Shown: positions 44,872 through 54,831, counted from the stretch's first letter. The stretch: 64,000 nucleotides of DNA from Erigeron canadensis (GCF_010389155.1 NC_057764.1:11160001-11224000); one strand, 5' to 3'. Translations and numbers: made by a program. The notes: generated by a model not told the origin, from the sequence alone.

Positions 44872-44974
44872 CAGAGGTTAAATGACGAGCATGAACTATA
44901 CAGGAGAATGAAGACACAATTTTTCATAGAAATGGAAGGATTTGATAGTGGAAACGATGAGATTCTACTCATAG
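44872..44974 (+). pseudogene. FIDGETIN-LIKE 1 type AAA ATPase, single exon fragment
   Basis: A 103-bp exon between a good acceptor (gttgtttgcag) and donor (atag|gtgagc). It reads NDEHELYRRMKTQF, then FIEMEGFDSGNDEILLI, matching the part of the AAA domain around Walker B-linked IEMEGFDSG in FIGL1-like proteins. FIGL1 acts in meiotic recombination control. Walker A and the rest are absent. The sequence after the donor is not FIGL1. The exon keeps its frame. Another AAA protein of the meiotic clade (spastin or katanin) is a weaker alternative. Confidence 0.65.
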
Positions 44975-45956
44975 GTGAGCTGCAAAACCTAGGAGGTGCC
45001 TTACCAAGCAACTTTATATTACACTCCCTCAGGCGCAACCTAATTTATCTTACAAAGGGCAAGCTGCCAGCCAATCAAATGCGCACAAAATGCGTTTCTA
45101 AGGCAAAATTTACAGACTATAACAAAATGCGTTAATGAGCTAAAAGTTTCGTTTTCAAGCTATGGAACGGCAAGCCAGCTTCGAGATGGTATGCTTTCTA
45201 TTCATATAAAAAATGTAGTTTTGTTTTTTGTTATTGTTGTTTTTTTAGCTGGTCATGCCAACTTCCTAAGTTTTGGCTGTGTTATTTCTTCTATAAATAT
45301 AATTTGTTGTAGCTGCAACAAATTTTTAAGTGAGATATTTGTTAAGAAGAGAATACTTGCTCCAAGAAATGATCAATATAAGGGTAAGGGTTTGCAAGAT
45401 TAAGCATTCAGGGAAAGGTAAAGAAGTCGACTTTAGTAGTAGTAGTAGTATTAGTAGTAGTAGTAGTAATAGTAGATAGAGTATACCATTTTAAAACCTT
45501 AAAACGACATCGTTTTGTTATTTTCTTTTAGTTTTGTTAAGTCTGCACATGCTGGTTTTGTCTAGAAGTTGTCTCTATATGTGTCACTGTCCGAGTATTA
45601 GTCAAACCACAAGATGAACATTGGCTTTCAGCTTGTAGCTAGTCATGTAGGATAGCTTGTAGTCATTAAGGTTCTTAAAATATTTTATTACTCTTTTGCT
45701 TCTTACCTTTTTTTTTATAAAGGTGTGTAGGTGTCACTGTTGTGAGTGTCAAATTGAGGGTACAGATATACATTTTTACATTTGGGGATAGAGAATAGCA
45801 CTTCATCAGATAGATTCTGCCATTAAAAAAGGAACACTTCAATATATCTCCCAAAGGATAGAGAATAGCACTTAACCGTAAGTTATTTCCCGTCTTCCTG
45901 TTATTGTAAAAAGTGTGTTTATTAGGTGACATTATGGTTTGTCTTTGTTGTTTCAG
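44975..45956 (+). other. Unexplained sequence between gene fragments
   Basis: 44975-45190 is less AT-rich than its surroundings and could be an exon scrap. A (agt)n microsatellite lies at 45433-45475. Near 45340 one frame reads KKRILAPRNDQY, faintly like a Pif1-type helicase; I do not rely on it. Confidence 0.35.
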
Positions 45957-46262
45957 CCAGAAGGTCCAAGGGCCCTAATGTTTTGACTGCAGTTTCCTCT
46001 AGTCATTCTGCATCACTTACAGCTCCATCTCACGCAACTTTTATGTTAGAGCCTTCAAACTTTTAACAGAGGTTTACATAGCAATATTTCTTTGTTTTTG
46101 TTTAAAGACACAATGTGGATTATGCATAAGTTCTTGTCAGATTGGTCTTATTAGAGAGTTTGTACCATTTGCTAGAATTCAGAGATATATGTTGATTATC
46201 TCGTATTTGAAAATATTTAATGTTAATGCATAGAAACTGGTGGACACAGATTTTATATCAAA
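45780..46262 (+). repeat. Duplicated segment, copy 1 (left flank of the Helitron)
   Basis: From ggatagagaatagcacttca to ttttatatcaaa, about 480 bp. It matches 54297-54773 at high identity by eye. The Helitron begins directly after it. Confidence 0.9.
45957..46066 (+). pseudogene. Orphan terminal exon of an unrecognised gene
   Basis: After an acceptor (ttgttgtttcag) one frame reads RRSKGPNVLTAVSSSHSASL and then TAPSHATFMLEPSNF, ending in TAA at 46064. The diverged copy at 54477-54586 keeps the same frame with two amino-acid changes, but its acceptor is changed from cag to caa. The Ser/Thr/Ala-rich tail is not recognisable to me. Confidence 0.4.
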
Positions 46263-47152
46263 CTAGAAATGTAACCCGCGCGTAGTCAGTGCCAATGGAG
46301 TTGAAGGCGAGTTTTGTCTGATTCATTATTGTTGAAAGGACCACAGTTTCACTGGATGTACGAGGTTTTCAACCTTCCTTTGTCATAAGCCTCTACCTGT
46401 ATGGTCTTATTTGATGAAAATGGTGAATATCCAATACAGTTGCTCTTCTAAGTACATCATGTCATAACGCTAGTCCAACAGTATATTATACTGCAGAGAT
46501 GTGGTTGATATAAAAGGAACTATGAGTTTATATTAGATAAAAGAGCATTTTAGGTTGGTGATTGGCACGTTGTTGAAAGTGTTTTTGTATATGAAAGCTG
46601 CTTGGAAGATACAAGCTCTTGTAACTTCTAACTTAATCTATATTTATGATAAATAAAAAGAAGCAACATTTATAAATTTACAAATAGCAAACGTAGAATA
46701 TCCCACGAATCAAACAGTTGATCGTAAAGATGTAAACTTTATTGGTACAAATGCGATAAGGTTTATAGCATTTAACATCTAGTAATTTAATTCTGAGGCA
46801 AACTATCTATGCAATTAAAAGGGAAGGAAACCAAACCCACAAATATAAAAACCGAGACAAAGGGGCGATAGGTAAAGGGAGTACATACACTATACTGCAT
46901 TTATGCTTCAAAGAAATACTAATAGCGTTACCACTACTTACAAGTATGTACATATAATACAAGAAGAGCAACCAGGTGTGGTTGTTGCACTTTTGCTTGT
47001 AAGGCGTTTGTTCAAATATGACAGCTGTGACACACAAAATATAGATGGATATCAGTGTTGTACTGATTTGTTGCAAAGGTGAGACGATATCAGAAATATG
47101 ATTGTAAGTGACTGTATGTTTACCTATGTGGGACTATACTCAGCAGAATAGA

Positions 47153-48118
47153 TTACCTGTAAATGTTAGTAAGTAAAGTTAGTTTTTGTGTTAATAAAGT
47201 ATAACTAATACAGTAGTAAATTGTGCTTATCAAGTTTTTTGTTTCGTTCTTATTGTAGTTGTCAGTGGGTGCGATAACAACTCTTAAAGCGTCAGGTGAG
47301 GTTGCGCGTGAAAAGGCAACATATAGTTGTCCGTGGCCGAAGACGGGTTGTGGTAAGTAAACCCCAATCTTATTAAGGGACTGCCTTTGGCTTTTGTTAA
47401 TAGTCATTGCATAACAAAGGCGTAAAGGGAACTGTTTTCTTTTAAGAGTGAAAGGCAGCTCTTTGTCGGTGTACGTTAAAGAAATTCGGGGTATGTAAAC
47501 ACGATGGCCAAAAGCTGTACCGGTTATTACTTGTGCTTCAATCACCCTTGGTAATAGTTGTGTAACAATTAACCTGGTGCCATTGCAAAGTCCTGCTGTT
47601 TGATTGATGTTTCGTAGAAGAATTACGGGTGAGCGTACCTTTAACTCAAGTTTGTGTGCAGGAAGCCCACTGAAAGTAAGCATGTTCAAATACTCTGGTG
47701 GGTATAAAACTTCAATATCTTCATGACAGCCAAGATGGGGAACAATTGAATCTGAGCTGAGGTAGACTCTACTCTCGCCTGGAGCTTTGCCGAGGACCAA
47801 ATCATTTATTTCATCGACTGTGTCATTTTTTGGACAAATGATCGCTTTTTGGGAAAGAGTTGATGGGCAAATTTTGCTCAGGTTGTTTTCATCGTAGATG
47901 AATTGGATAAGATCATGAACAGCCTGGTTACTAAAAGGTATGATATATTTGTTGGGAATTTCAATGATTTTGGTATCACTATGGTCTGCAGAAGCGAGTC
48001 TGCCAATTTTGCCGTCGCCGACATCAAGAAGCCAGTTAGAGAAGTCAGCAATGTCAGAAACTCTGTTTGGATCTATGCAGTTTGAAAGGAGGCGCAAATT
48101 TTCTGTTAACCTATGCAC
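47153..48118 (-). CDS. Helitron helicase, C-terminal part
   Basis: 321 codons. It begins within conserved HRLTENLRLL, continues with SDIADFSNWLLDVGDGKIG, then LLRNINQTAGLCNGTRLIV (RNA/DNA-strand contact motif). Near the end comes TINKSQRQSLNKIGVYLPQP and LYVAFSRATSPDALRVVI, the superfamily 1 helicase motifs V-VI. The last 30 residues are probably past the natural end. It is separated from the Walker A part by a frame change and a missing stretch of about 45-50 bp near 48140, where the family has a conserved block before SYLWP. Confidence 0.88.
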   Translation of the reverse strand: MHRLTENLRLLSNCIDPNRVSDIADFSNWLLDVGDGKIGRLASADHSDTKIIEIPNKYIIPFSNQAVHDLIQFIYDENNLSKICPSTLSQKAIICPKNDTVDEINDLVLGKAPGESRVYLSSDSIVPHLGCHEDIEVLYPPEYLNMLTFSGLPAHKLELKVRSPVILLRNINQTAGLCNGTRLIVTQLLPRVIEAQVITGTAFGHRVYIPRISLTYTDKELPFTLKRKQFPLRLCYAMTINKSQRQSLNKIGVYLPQPVFGHGQLYVAFSRATSPDALRVVIAPTDNYNKNETKNLISTIYYCISYTLLTQKLTLLTNIYR

Positions 48119-48695
48119 CTTGAAGAGTGGCCATAGATATGAGAATTATTGGCAACGTCTGTCGAAAGTCTCCACCTAGTAACACTGATTTTCCTCCAAA
48201 AGGGTGATCTTGACAATTAAGAATGTCTCTAAGTGACCTGTCCAGGGACTCAAAGCAGCGACGATCACTCATAGGGGTCTCGTCCCAAATTATAAGTGAC
48301 GTTTCGGCTAAAAGCTGTGCTGTGTGGGTGTTCTTCGTTATATGAAAAATGGATGTTTCGCTCAAATCAATTGGGATCTTAAATCTTGAATGAGCGGTTC
48401 GACCTGCCGGTAATAGCAAAGACGCTATTCCAGAGGCTGCAACTGCTAAAACTATCTTTCCTTGTGAACGTAAGGCTGAAATAATTGTGGTCCATAGGAA
48501 AGTTTTTCCTGTACCACCATGACCGTAGACAAATGAGAGAACTTGAGTTCCTTCAGTGACGTTTTCTATTACTTCGTTGTATATAAGTAGTTGTCGTGGA
48601 TGAAGTTTTTGTCTCTGTAAATGATGTTCTACAGATAATTGTTCTTTGTCGTAATTCTTTTCCTCCATTAATAAATGGTTTGTTAGACATAACAA
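48111..48695 (-). CDS. Helitron helicase, N-terminal (Walker A/B) part
   Basis: 194 codons. Walker A, YGHGGTGKTFLW, is near residue 60 and Walker B, IIWDETPMSDRR, near 138 (the family usually has DEAPM). Motif III is GGDFRQTLPII near 175. After LPII the frame runs into LISMATLQGA and stops, which is the next conserved segment read in the wrong frame. At its start, true sense continues upstream as GLPTLRDDLLLCLTN in this frame. A T-run near 48725 therefore holds the frameshift from the preceding piece. Confidence 0.88.
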   Translation of the reverse strand: MLCLTNHLLMEEKNYDKEQLSVEHHLQRQKLHPRQLLIYNEVIENVTEGTQVLSFVYGHGGTGKTFLWTTIISALRSQGKIVLAVAASGIASLLLPAGRTAHSRFKIPIDLSETSIFHITKNTHTAQLLAETSLIIWDETPMSDRRCFESLDRSLRDILNCQDHPFGGKSVLLGGDFRQTLPIILISMATLQGA

Positions 48696-49501
48696 AAGAT
48701 CATCTCGAAGTGTTGGTAATCCAAAAATCTGACAGAAGCATTCGAAGCACCTGAGTTTAGTAACAGCTGAATCTCGTACAAAACATATTGTCTAAGGTCA
48801 TCGTCGTTCACCAATTGATATCTGTGTTGAATGTCATCTGCCATTGTACCCCATTGAGTTTCCCATAATCGTGTAGGATCTGAGACATCACAAAATAGCA
48901 ACATATGTGTAAACAATGATCGTAGTTCTGTTGGTGTAGCCCATGCTGCTACTTCAGCGAATGCAAACTGCCACTCTTTGTCATCTCCAAGCAAACCTAG
49001 TCTTTCACAGGCTGCACGGTACGTAGGAAAAGTTTGTCCCGAAACGGTTTCGATGTTTTCAAATGATGTGCAGCCTCTTTGGTGGGAAAGCAATAATCTC
49101 AGATAGAAAGTCTCCCCAGAGTTTGGATGCACGTAAACCAGCCTACCAATTGTGACTTCAGACGTTTCGTTATTTCTAGTTCTTCGAATCCAATGTTTGG
49201 ATCCATAATCCCATCGATATTCATTTAGATAATCTACATATCGTAGATGTCTTCCTCTAGGATCAATGGCATTATTACGTAACCACTCTGTCAACGTTGT
49301 CCTCTTGGTAAACTGATTTGCTACCAGTTGTTGAAGGTGATCATTGTTTCTGAAATATACCTTCTGCATGTCTTTTAGATGAACGGCTAGTGTTTGCACT
49401 GCAGGATGCCGAGCATGGATATCAAAATTTAATAAACGCCAAGCTGCCTCATGAGGACAAATAAAGCGTGCGTCGGTAAAATCAGCTATCTCATCAACCA
49501 C
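48683..49501 (-). CDS. Helitron Rep-helicase linker region
   Basis: 272 codons covering the middle of the protein: VDEIADFTDARFICPHEAAW, then RGGC-free region with LLSHQRGCTSFENIETVSGQ and LGLLGDDKEWQFAFAEVAAW. These are the conserved features between Rep and helicase in plant Helitrons. It is in the same frame as the Rep piece upstream, parted from it by a single TAA at 49517-49519. It ends out of frame in the T-run near 48725. Confidence 0.85.
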   Translation of the reverse strand: MVDEIADFTDARFICPHEAAWRLLNFDIHARHPAVQTLAVHLKDMQKVYFRNNDHLQQLVANQFTKRTTLTEWLRNNAIDPRGRHLRYVDYLNEYRWDYGSKHWIRRTRNNETSEVTIGRLVYVHPNSGETFYLRLLLSHQRGCTSFENIETVSGQTFPTYRAACERLGLLGDDKEWQFAFAEVAAWATPTELRSLFTHMLLFCDVSDPTRLWETQWGTMADDIQHRYQLVNDDDLRQYVLYEIQLLLNSGASNASVRFLDYQHFEMIFCYV

Positions 49502-49516
49502 TGATGTAACAGGTGG

Positions 49517-51493
49517 TTAAATCTCAGAAGGAAAATCAGTAGGCCTGGATATTTTAAAACGTATTCGATCAGCGCCTTTTGATATGTACTTGAATAGGTA
49601 CTTGATCATCATGTTCCATCCACAATATTCAACATTAATATGTGCATGGAAACGTAGCAGTAATGTTTTATTGTAAGGAATAACAAAACCATTATCTAGC
49701 TCTATGTTAATCTTGACAATAAATCTGCCGGAAGCTGATCTTTTGTAATGCACATACCCGTTTTTATCAAAGAATGTCTTTTCATTGTAAGGTTTTGGGA
49801 ATCGTTTTGAGCATCTTCCTTTGGACATGCATGGAGATTCTGGTTTAGCAATTCCACACGGGCCGTGCATCATTAGCTCAGTGACAATTTTGTGCAACTG
49901 AGGTTCCCTGACTGGATCTGGGATTTCTGCACTGATGAAAGCGTCAACGTCTTCAGCGTTTTTGATTTTGCACCTTTCATTTACCCACAAAAGCAGATGA
50001 CAGTGTGGCAGGCCCCTTTTCTGGAACTCTATCGTGTAAAGATCTGTAAATGTACGAACTCGTAAGTGAAATAGGGAAAGAAAAAAAGACAAAGTTAATA
50101 TATGATGTCCAGCTGCGACAACAGTTCCAAATGGCTGTTCCGTTTTCAGGAAATCTACAAATGAATCAACTTTCATCCTGAATATTCTAGCAACTATGTC
50201 CGGGCGGTCTTGTGGTTTAAGAGAAGGGAAGTTAAGTAAGTATCTGATAATTTGAGGCCATGTCACATTACATGTAAAAGTAATAAAGTATTGTGGGTTC
50301 CCGTGATTTCGACATATAGCAAGCGCATCATGATAGTGTTTGTACATGTATCGTGGCCCACCTACAAAAGATGATGGTAAGATGACACGTTTACCAACAT
50401 GACGTCCTTCGCTATCGCCCCGGCTAATAGCATCATGAATGCCACACAAATGTTCACTTCTAAATTGGTCCTGGTTACGACGAAAGTAGTCAAGGCGATC
50501 TTGCTCAACACACACATATGCGTCTACCAAATATTGTTGAAAAAGACGACCAGCTCTTAATAATAAAGTATATATGTTAAGTCTATCATGTAGTTGGTAA
50601 CGGTAGAACATATTGGCTGTTAGATGTTTTTCTTTCTCATCAGTTTCTACGTGCAAGCGTAAAGTAGGTGACCAACCAGACTCGCCATAGATGAATAACA
50701 AAGGGTATTGTAAAGCCATGTATAGAGGGTGCAGTCTACTGATGCGTTTTGGTCGCATGTCCTTATTATGAACAATAATATCAAATTCGTGGGCAACAGA
50801 ATTGTTGTCACATACAATGGCACCAATACAGCCATCAAAAGGTGTATCGTAACATGTTCTGTTGTAGGATGTGTTCAACTGAATATAGAAATAAGGAATG
50901 TTATCTGTGCGACAGAAATCCCTAGCTGATCGAAAAAGCTTTACTAAGTCATTGTGGTTATCTAATAAGTGGGTCAACAAAGTGGCGATCTGTAACTCTG
51001 TGTTTGTATGTTCTAGAGCTGGGAAAACACGAAATCTATTTCGTAACTCATTATCAGTGTCGTAGATATACATTTGCAAGAAGCGTGGATTTTCATTAGT
51101 AGAAGGGCACATTGTTCCTAGCCAGTGATGTATTTGACCTTCAATTCTAAAAACGTAAGGAGCAGACCCGTTATTAATAGAGTCATTTATTGTTGCACCA
51201 AATGATGTCATTGAAAACATGGAATTATATAAGCGAATGTTGTGAAGGAAGATGGGCTGTTCGAATATACATTTAATTTCTTGAGGAGGATCAGTGGGAA
51301 AGAAAAGACGAACACGTCCACCTTTACAACATTGATTATATCTAAAAGAGTTGCGTGTTGATGATCTTAGTACACGTTCGTCATACCAAAATAGTGCACG
51401 ACAATATTGACAAACGTAAGCACAGTCGCCATTGTCAATGTACAATGTTTGAGATGATGAAATAGAGGAGCAGACATTCGTTGATATATTCAT
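49517..51493 (-). CDS. Helitron Rep (HUH endonuclease) part
   Basis: 658 codons from ATG. The N-terminus has a Cys pair (CAYVCQYC) and an aromatic/acidic ALFWYDER motif typical of the Helitron zinc-finger-like start. The Rep region has YMYKHYHDALAICRNHGNPQ and FITFTCNVTWPQI. The metal-binding HUH motif is FQKRGLPHCHLLLW near residue 495. The two catalytic Tyr lie in YLFKYISKG near 635. Just before HUH, about 24 extra residues (GHHILTLSFFLSLFHLRVRT) sit between VVAA and YTIEFQ, an unusual insertion or unspliced intron. The frame stops at a TAA after PTDFPSEI but sense continues beyond it. Confidence 0.9.
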   Translation of the reverse strand: MNISTNVCSSISSSQTLYIDNGDCAYVCQYCRALFWYDERVLRSSTRNSFRYNQCCKGGRVRLFFPTDPPQEIKCIFEQPIFLHNIRLYNSMFSMTSFGATINDSINNGSAPYVFRIEGQIHHWLGTMCPSTNENPRFLQMYIYDTDNELRNRFRVFPALEHTNTELQIATLLTHLLDNHNDLVKLFRSARDFCRTDNIPYFYIQLNTSYNRTCYDTPFDGCIGAIVCDNNSVAHEFDIIVHNKDMRPKRISRLHPLYMALQYPLLFIYGESGWSPTLRLHVETDEKEKHLTANMFYRYQLHDRLNIYTLLLRAGRLFQQYLVDAYVCVEQDRLDYFRRNQDQFRSEHLCGIHDAISRGDSEGRHVGKRVILPSSFVGGPRYMYKHYHDALAICRNHGNPQYFITFTCNVTWPQIIRYLLNFPSLKPQDRPDIVARIFRMKVDSFVDFLKTEQPFGTVVAAGHHILTLSFFLSLFHLRVRTFTDLYTIEFQKRGLPHCHLLLWVNERCKIKNAEDVDAFISAEIPDPVREPQLHKIVTELMMHGPCGIAKPESPCMSKGRCSKRFPKPYNEKTFFDKNGYVHYKRSASGRFIVKINIELDNGFVIPYNKTLLLRFHAHINVEYCGWNMMIKYLFKYISKGADRIRFKISRPTDFPSEI

Positions 51494-52422
51494 TTAAAAG
51501 TTAAAAAACGAAGAAAAGTTTTTACAGATAAAGTATACCTAAGTAGTGTACATACCTGAGTAAAAATAAATGTCTATTAATACGAACAGTCGGGAAGCAA
51601 GCAGGCATGATGATCAGCAGCATCAACATGTATCTGACAATTCTGTGATGGTAAAAATGTAAATAAAGCTATTATAGATGTTCAGATGGATGATAATGGG
51701 AGACGATGAGAAAGTTAAACAAAACTAAAAACATGGACATTCCAAGAAGCATTTAAATACCTACGGGAGCACACAAATAATACTTTCAGAACTACAGCTC
51801 ATCTCAAAGTAACAAAAACATTTAGAATTTACGAAGTGACTGTAAGACCTACATAACAGTTGTATAGTAAAAGCATATATTTTTGGAAAAAACTGAATTA
51901 AAAATAAATACAAATAAGTACAAACCTGAATCTGAATTTATAATAATTAAAAAGAAACCTTAAAAGCATATTCCCTATAATATAAACATGAAGCTCAACT
52001 CCTATATTCAAATTATATACAAACCTGAATCTGAAATAAAAGAAAGTTGAACCTGAATTTATAATGATAAAAAAGAAACCGTATAAGCATATTCCCTAAT
52101 AATATAAACCTGAAGCTCAGATCGGACCGGTGGTTTGATAACGAAATGGAGAATGATCAGCCGATGATGATAGTAAAAGAAAAAGAGCAGGCCGATGTTG
52201 TTCTGGTGATAGTAAAAGAGCAGGCCGATGTTGTTTTGGTGTATGTTGAAAAGAGCAAGAAGAAAAGATAAAGTTGAGGGAAAAGAGAAAGGAGGAGGAT
52301 GTAGAAGACTGTTGAAGGAATTGCCGTAAAAATAGGAAGAAAGAACAAATTAAAAATAGTAAAATAAAAGGAATTGAGAGGGTGCACAAATAACAACGCA
52401 TGGGTTTTAATTGATATAGGGA

Positions 52423-52485
52423 ATTTCATGATTTGTATCGTATATATCTGATTCAAATTTCATGATTTGTATTGTATATATCTAT
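52423..52485 (+). repeat. Duplicated segment, copy 1, right flank of the Helitron
   Basis: tttcatgatttgtatcgtata and following, matching 54774-54831. This completes the copy interrupted by the Helitron. Confidence 0.85.
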
Positions 52486-52539
52486 TTTATATTTCTAGAT
52501 GCTAATGTAAAGTTTTAACACAATTGTTTATATCTTTTA

Positions 52540-53595
52540 AACAGCTAATCCCAATGGGACTGGCAAAAAATCTTAAAGGGATTGACATATAATCACTAAG
52601 AGATTTTAACTATAACTGGCTACAGTTTTTTAGAAGGACAAAAACAAATAATCCCCATGGGACTGGCACAAAATCCCCATGGGATTGACATATAATCACT
52701 AAGAGATTTTAACCTTAACTTGCTAATAAAATTAAGAAGAGTAAAATCAAATAATCCACATGGGACTGACACATAATCCCCATGGGATTGACATATAATC
52801 ACTAAGAGATTTTAAGCTGAACTTGCTAATAAAATTAAGAAGATTAAATCAAATAATCCCCATGGGACTAACACATAATCCCCATGGGACTGGCACATAA
52901 TCCCCAAGGGACTAACATATAATCACTAAGAGATTTTAACCATAACTTGCTACAATTTTTTAAAGAACAAAAGGAAATAATCCTCATGGGACTAGCACAT
53001 AATCCTCATGGGACTAACATATAATCACTAAGAGATTTTAACCATAACTTGCTAATAAAATTACGAAGATTAAATCAAATAATCCCCATGGGACTAGCAC
53101 ATAATCCCCAAGGGACTAACATGTAATCACTAAGAGATTTTAACCATAACTGGCTACAATTTTTTAAAGAACAAAAGGAAACAATCCCCATGGGACTAGC
53201 ACATAATCCCTATGGGACTGACATATAATCACTAAAAGATTTTAATCTTAACTTGCTAATAAAATTAAAAAAAAGTAAAATCAAATAATCCAAATGGGAC
53301 TGACACATAATCCCCATGGGACTGACATATAATCACTAAGAGATTTTAAGCTTAACTTGCTAATAAAATTAAGAAGAGTAAAATCAAATAATCCCCAAGG
53401 GACTGACATATAATCACTAAGAGATTTTAACCATAACTGGCTACAATTTTTTAGAGAACAAAAGAAAATAATCCCCATGGGACTGACACATAATCCCCAT
53501 GGGATTGACATATATAAACTAAGAGATTTTAACATTAACTTGCTAAAAAAAATTGAGAAGAGTAAAATCAAATAATCCCCTTGGGACTTCAAACC
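52540..53595 (+). repeat. Tandem array of about ten ~100-bp units
   Basis: Each unit has one or two aatccccatgggactgacac blocks, then atataatcactaagagatttt, then acttgctaataaaattaaga or ctacaattttttaaagaaca. Unit length varies between about 80 and 125 bp. The core atataatcactaagag recurs near 52588, 52690, 52793, 52918, 53026, 53128, 53225, 53327 and 53407. It is not coding; apparent frames are repeat products. Confidence 0.92.
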
Positions 53596-53599
53596 ATTA

Positions 53600-54296
53600 A
53601 CCCTTAAGTGTACCGTAGACACTTGTCCCCCATCATGTAGCCTTTAGTATTTTAGGGTTTTAAAATGTACCTTTCCAATCGGTTTTTATATTGTAGCTTA
53701 GGGTTTAGGGTTTGAAGTTGTAGGGTTAGGGGTTATCCATTAGGCTAACCCTACAACTTCAAACCAAAAACCCTTAAGCGTACCGTGACTTCCGTCCCCC
53801 TCCTGTAGGCTTTAGCATTTTAGGGTTTAGCATTTAAGGTTTAGATCTTTCCAATCCATTTTTATATTGTAGCTTAGGGTTTAGGGTTTGAAGTTGTAGG
53901 GTTAGCCGTTAACTTCAAACTATAAACCCTTAAGCGTACCATTACTTCCATCCCCCTCGTGTAGGCTTTAGCTTTTTAGGGTTTAGTATTTAGGGTTTTA
54001 GATCTTTCTCGGGTTTTTATATTGTAGCTTAGGGTTTAGGGTTTGAAGTTGAACCCTACGACTTCAAACCATAAACCCTTAAGCGTACCGTGACTTCCGT
54101 CCCCCTCGTATAGGCTTTAGCATTCTAAGGTTTAGCATTTAGGATTTTAGATCTTTCCCGGGTTTTTATATTGTAGCTTAGGGTTTAGGGTTTGAAGTTG
54201 TAGGCTAACCCTACGACTTCAAACCATAAACCTTTAAGCATACTGTGACTTCCGTCTCCCTCGTATAGGCTTTAGCATTCTAGGGTTTAACATTCT
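53600..54296 (+). repeat. Tandem array of ~150-170-bp units with telomere-like TTTAGGG and an inverted repeat
   Basis: Four to five units share cttaagcgtaccgtgacttc, a tttagggtttag part, and ttgtagcttagggtttaggg. Within units, tttgaagttgtagggtta is followed by its inverse taaccctacaacttcaaa (clearest at 53712-53766). TTTAGGG is the plant telomere unit but occurs here only in short runs. The array ends at 54296, where the duplicated segment starts. Confidence 0.88.
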
Positions 54297-54831
54297 AGGG
54301 ATAGAGAATAGCACTTCATCAGATAGATTTTGCCATTAAAAAAGGAACACTTCAATATATCTCCCAAAGGATAGAGAATAACACTTAACTGTAAGTTATC
54401 TGTCGTCTTCCTGTTATTGTAAAAAGTGTGTTTATTAGGTGACATTATGGTTTGTCTTTGTTGTTTCAACCAGAAGGTCCAAGGGCCCTAATGTTTTGAC
54501 TGCAGTTTCCTCTAGTCATTCTGCATCACTTACAACTCCATCTCACGCAACTTTTATGTTAGGGCCTTCAAACTTTTAACAAAGGTTTACATAGCAATAT
54601 TTCTTTGTTTTTGTTTAAAGACGTAATGTGGATTATGCATACGTTCTTGTTAGATTGGTCTTATTAGAGAGTTTGTACGATTTGCTAGAATTCAGAGATA
54701 TATGCTGATTATCTCGTATTTGAAAATATTTAATGTTAATGCATAGAAACTGGTGGACACGGATTTTATATCAAATTTCATGATTTGTATTGTATATATC
54801 AGATTCAAATTTCATGATTTGTATTGTATGG
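54297..54831 (+). repeat. Duplicated segment, copy 2, with an empty Helitron site
   Basis: Matches 45780-46262 plus 52423-52485 as one continuous stretch. The site tatatcaaa|tttcatg at about 54773 is uninterrupted, so it is the paralogous pre-insertion state. It carries a diverged copy of the orphan exon. Confidence 0.92.

Larger units (their letters stand above)
46263..52422 (-). mobile_element. Helitron with Rep/helicase coding, 6.16 kb, disabled
   Basis: On the - strand it starts TCCCTATATCAATTAAAACC at 52422 and ends cgcgcgggttacatttCTAG at 46263. Insertion is between A and T. The flanks (tatatcaaa left, tttcatgatttg right) are contiguous in the duplicate at 54760-54790, which fixes both ends independently. 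It encodes a HUH-type Rep and a Pif1-type helicase in four broken pieces. The 3' part (46267-47152) and 5' part (51494-52422) are non-coding. The protein once nicked DNA and replicated the element by rolling circle. Confidence 0.9.

Noticed and set aside
45320..45403. A Pif1-helicase scrap (RILAPRND) left of the Helitron
   Set aside because: Only about eight residues resemble the family; this is too short to claim.
53281..53622. A 113-codon - strand frame over the tandem array
   Set aside because: Its repeated SLSDYMSVPWG pattern just mirrors the tandem DNA units.
53600..54296. Interstitial telomere
   Set aside because: TTTAGGG occurs only in short interrupted runs inside longer complex units, not as a continuous telomere array.
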